The notes beneath the pieces are model-generated. The model did no database searches, was not told the DNA's origin, and worked only from the letters and a program-made list of their open reading frames with translations. This document shows positions 7,572 to 8,849 of a DNA stretch of 8,849 nucleotides, one piece after another; position 1 is the stretch's first letter, and every line of letters starts with the position of its first letter. The position numbers were made by a program, and so were the translations under genes. Origin of the DNA: Gallionellaceae bacterium (lineage in GTDB: Bacteria; Pseudomonadota; Gammaproteobacteria; Burkholderiales; Gallionellaceae); NCBI GenBank assembly GCA_030646595.1, contig JAUSKS010000300.1, forward strand, positions 1-8,849, read 5' to 3'.

Positions 7572-7611
7572 ATACACGGGAGTGATCTCTCATGTATGTG
7601 ACGCCTTTTTT
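7562..7611 (+). terminator. Regulated intrinsic terminator in the nrtA leader
   Basis: AAAGGCGTC (7562-7570) pairs with GACGCCTTT (7600-7608). After a bulged T7599 the stem continues with CATACA/TGTATG (7571-7576 with 7593-7598), and a short upper stem GGGAG/CTCTC follows around loop TGAT. Six T residues (7606-7611) end it. It lies 28 bases upstream of the nrtA ATG and inside the predicted nasT-nrtA transcript. Without NasT it should stop transcription before nrtA. Confidence 0.93.
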
Positions 7612-7639
7612 ATTGGGATTTTTAATCAAGGAGGTAGCA

Positions 7640-8849
7640 ATGAAAGATGAAAGCAAGAACAGCCGCAGAGATTTTATAAAAGGTAGCGCCACCATGATAG
7701 GCGGCGCAGCACTGATGGCCATGTTGCCGCCGGGTGTGCGCAGTGCTGCTTATGCAGCCGGTTCAGACGCGCCGGAAAAGCCGGAAATAAAAGTTGGATT
7801 TATTCCGCTCACCGATTGTGCCTCGGTGGTGGTGGCGGCCATGCGCTTTGGCGAGAAATATGGCATCAAGATTATTCCTTCCAAAGAAGCCTCGTGGGCC
7901 GGGGTACGCGACAAGCTGGTGAACGGCGAGCTGGATGCGGCGCATGTGTTGTACGGTTTGATCTATGGCCTGCAACTCGGCATAGGCGGGCCGAAAACCG
8001 ATATGTCGGTGTTGATGACACTGAACCACAACGGCCAGGCCATCACGCTTTCCAATCAACTCAAGGACAAGGGCGCGACCACTGGCGAAGCGCTTAAAAA
8101 ATTGGTGGATGGCGAAAAGCGCGACTACACCTTCGCCCAGACATTCCCTACTGGCACGCATGCCATGTGGTTGTATTACTGGCTGGCCAGCCACGGCATC
8201 AATCCGCTGAAGGATGTCAAAACCATCACCGTGCCGCCGCCGCAAGTGGTGGCCAATATGCGCGTCGGCAACATGGATGGGTATTGCGTGGGCGAGCCGT
8301 GGGGTGCGCGCGCGATTTACGACAAGATCGGTTTTACTGCGGCTACCACGCAAGACATCTGGAAAGATCACCCGGAAAAAGTGTTGGGCTGCACCGCAGA
8401 ATTTGTGCAGAAAAATCCCAACACCGCGCGCGCACTGATCATGGCTGTGCTGGAGGCTTCCAAATACATAGACACGATGGCTAACCGCCCCAAGGTGACG
8501 CAACTGATCGCCGAAAAATCCTATGTAAATACTACCGAGGAGGTGATAGAGCAGCGCTTCATCGGCAACTATGAAGACGGCTTAGGCAAGAAATGGAAAG
8601 ACCCCAACATGATGAAATTTTATAACGACGGCGCGGTGAATTTCCCGTATCTGTCCGATGGCATGTGGTTCCTGACGCAACATAAACGCTGGGGCATGCT
8701 CAAGGAAGACCCGGATTATCTGGCCATCGCCAAGAAAATCAATCAGGTGGAGCTATACAAACAAGCTGCGTCGCAGGTCAAGGTGCCCATACCCAAAGAT
8801 GAGATGCGCAGTTCAAAGTTCATGGACGGCGTGGTGTGGGACGGCAAGG
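7640..8849 (+). CDS. nrtA: NrtA-type nitrate ABC transporter substrate-binding protein, 3' end cut
   Basis: The first 403 residues of a CmpA/NrtA-family periplasmic binding protein are present; the window ends in codon 404, probably within a few tens of residues of the C-terminus. A Tat signal is clear: SRRDFIK at 8-14, a mildly hydrophobic stretch at 15-30, and AYAA at 37-40 before the mature domain, so it is exported folded. Trp86, Gln133, His174, Gly218 and Lys247 occupy the places of the five nitrate ligands known from Synechocystis NrtA (W102, Q155, H196, G240, K269), with a nearly constant offset. Motifs GTHAMWLYYWL, VGEPW and HPEKVLG are visible. This favours nitrate (or nitrite) over bicarbonate. 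The Tat signal argues against NasS, the cytosolic sensor homologue. The ribosome-binding site AAGGAGG (7628-7634) is strong, five bases before ATG. Expression depends on the leader terminator/antiterminator upstream. Permease and ATPase genes presumably follow. Confidence 0.93.
   Translation, partial: MKDESKNSRRDFIKGSATMIGGAALMAMLPPGVRSAAYAAGSDAPEKPEIKVGFIPLTDCASVVVAAMRFGEKYGIKIIPSKEASWAGVRDKLVNGELDAAHVLYGLIYGLQLGIGGPKTDMSVLMTLNHNGQAITLSNQLKDKGATTGEALKKLVDGEKRDYTFAQTFPTGTHAMWLYYWLASHGINPLKDVKTITVPPPQVVANMRVGNMDGYCVGEPWGARAIYDKIGFTAATTQDIWKDHPEKVLGCTAEFVQKNPNTARALIMAVLEASKYIDTMANRPKVTQLIAEKSYVNTTEEVIEQRFIGNYEDGLGKKWKDPNMMKFYNDGAVNFPYLSDGMWFLTQHKRWGMLKEDPDYLAIAKKINQVELYKQAASQVKVPIPKDEMRSSKFMDGVVWDGK

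Noticed and set aside
7763..8503. Minus-strand open frame of 246 codons opposite nrtA
   Set aside because: The plus strand encodes a clear nitrate-binding protein across the whole span. The minus frame is a composition effect and resembles no family.
7640..8849. NasS (cytosolic nitrate sensor) as the identity of the protein after the leader
   Set aside because: A complete Tat signal (SRRDFIK plus hydrophobic stretch and AYAA) precedes the binding domain, which fits exported NrtA rather than NasS.

Overview
The window looks like a chromosomal segment of a betaproteobacterium, probably from the Nitrosomonadales or a related group. This rests on the overall protein style, a tRNA-Phe and GroESL typical of that class, and a diheme cytochrome family I associate with it. 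The genus cannot be fixed from the sequence alone.

Layout: (1) 1-1804 holds the last codons of groES, complete groEL and a strong intrinsic terminator. (2) 1809-1929 is a tRNA-Phe(GAA) gene with its own promoter and GC-rich discriminator. (3) 1953-3200, minus strand, is moeA, the molybdenum-insertion enzyme of molybdenum cofactor synthesis, converging on the tRNA. (4) 3364-4853 is a divergently placed exported diheme c-type cytochrome (peroxidase/MauG superfamily) with its own extended -10 promoter and terminator. (5) 5086-6516 is a secreted seven-unit delta-60 repeat protein, probably a beta-propeller, preceded by an AT-rich spacer. (6) 6517-6833 is non-coding, with a REP-like palindrome and two NtrC-like sites. 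(7) 6834-8849 is a nitrate-assimilation module: a sigma-54 promoter, nasT (ANTAR antiterminator), a 173-nt leader, and the 5' 403 codons of a Tat-exported NrtA-type nitrate-binding protein that runs off the window.

The most informative part is region 7. The nasT-nrtA leader folds into the two-hairpin ANTAR target. Both hexaloops carry A at position 1 and G at position 4 (AACGGC and AAAGGC). The second hairpin shares bases with the 5' arm of a strong intrinsic terminator, so the two structures are mutually exclusive. This predicts a two-level nitrogen circuit: nitrogen limitation would act through sigma-54/NtrC to transcribe nasT, and nitrate would act through NasT to let polymerase read into nrtA. 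Two features are unusual. An extra five-base-pair hairpin sits between the two hexaloop hairpins, and no nasS sensor gene adjoins nasT on the sequenced side. The sigma-54 promoter also implies that nasT starts at 6891 rather than at the in-frame ATG at 6861.

The moeA product would supply cofactor to a molybdenum nitrate reductase, so it may be functionally connected to the nitrate module. They are separated by two unrelated-looking genes, and the link is only inferred.
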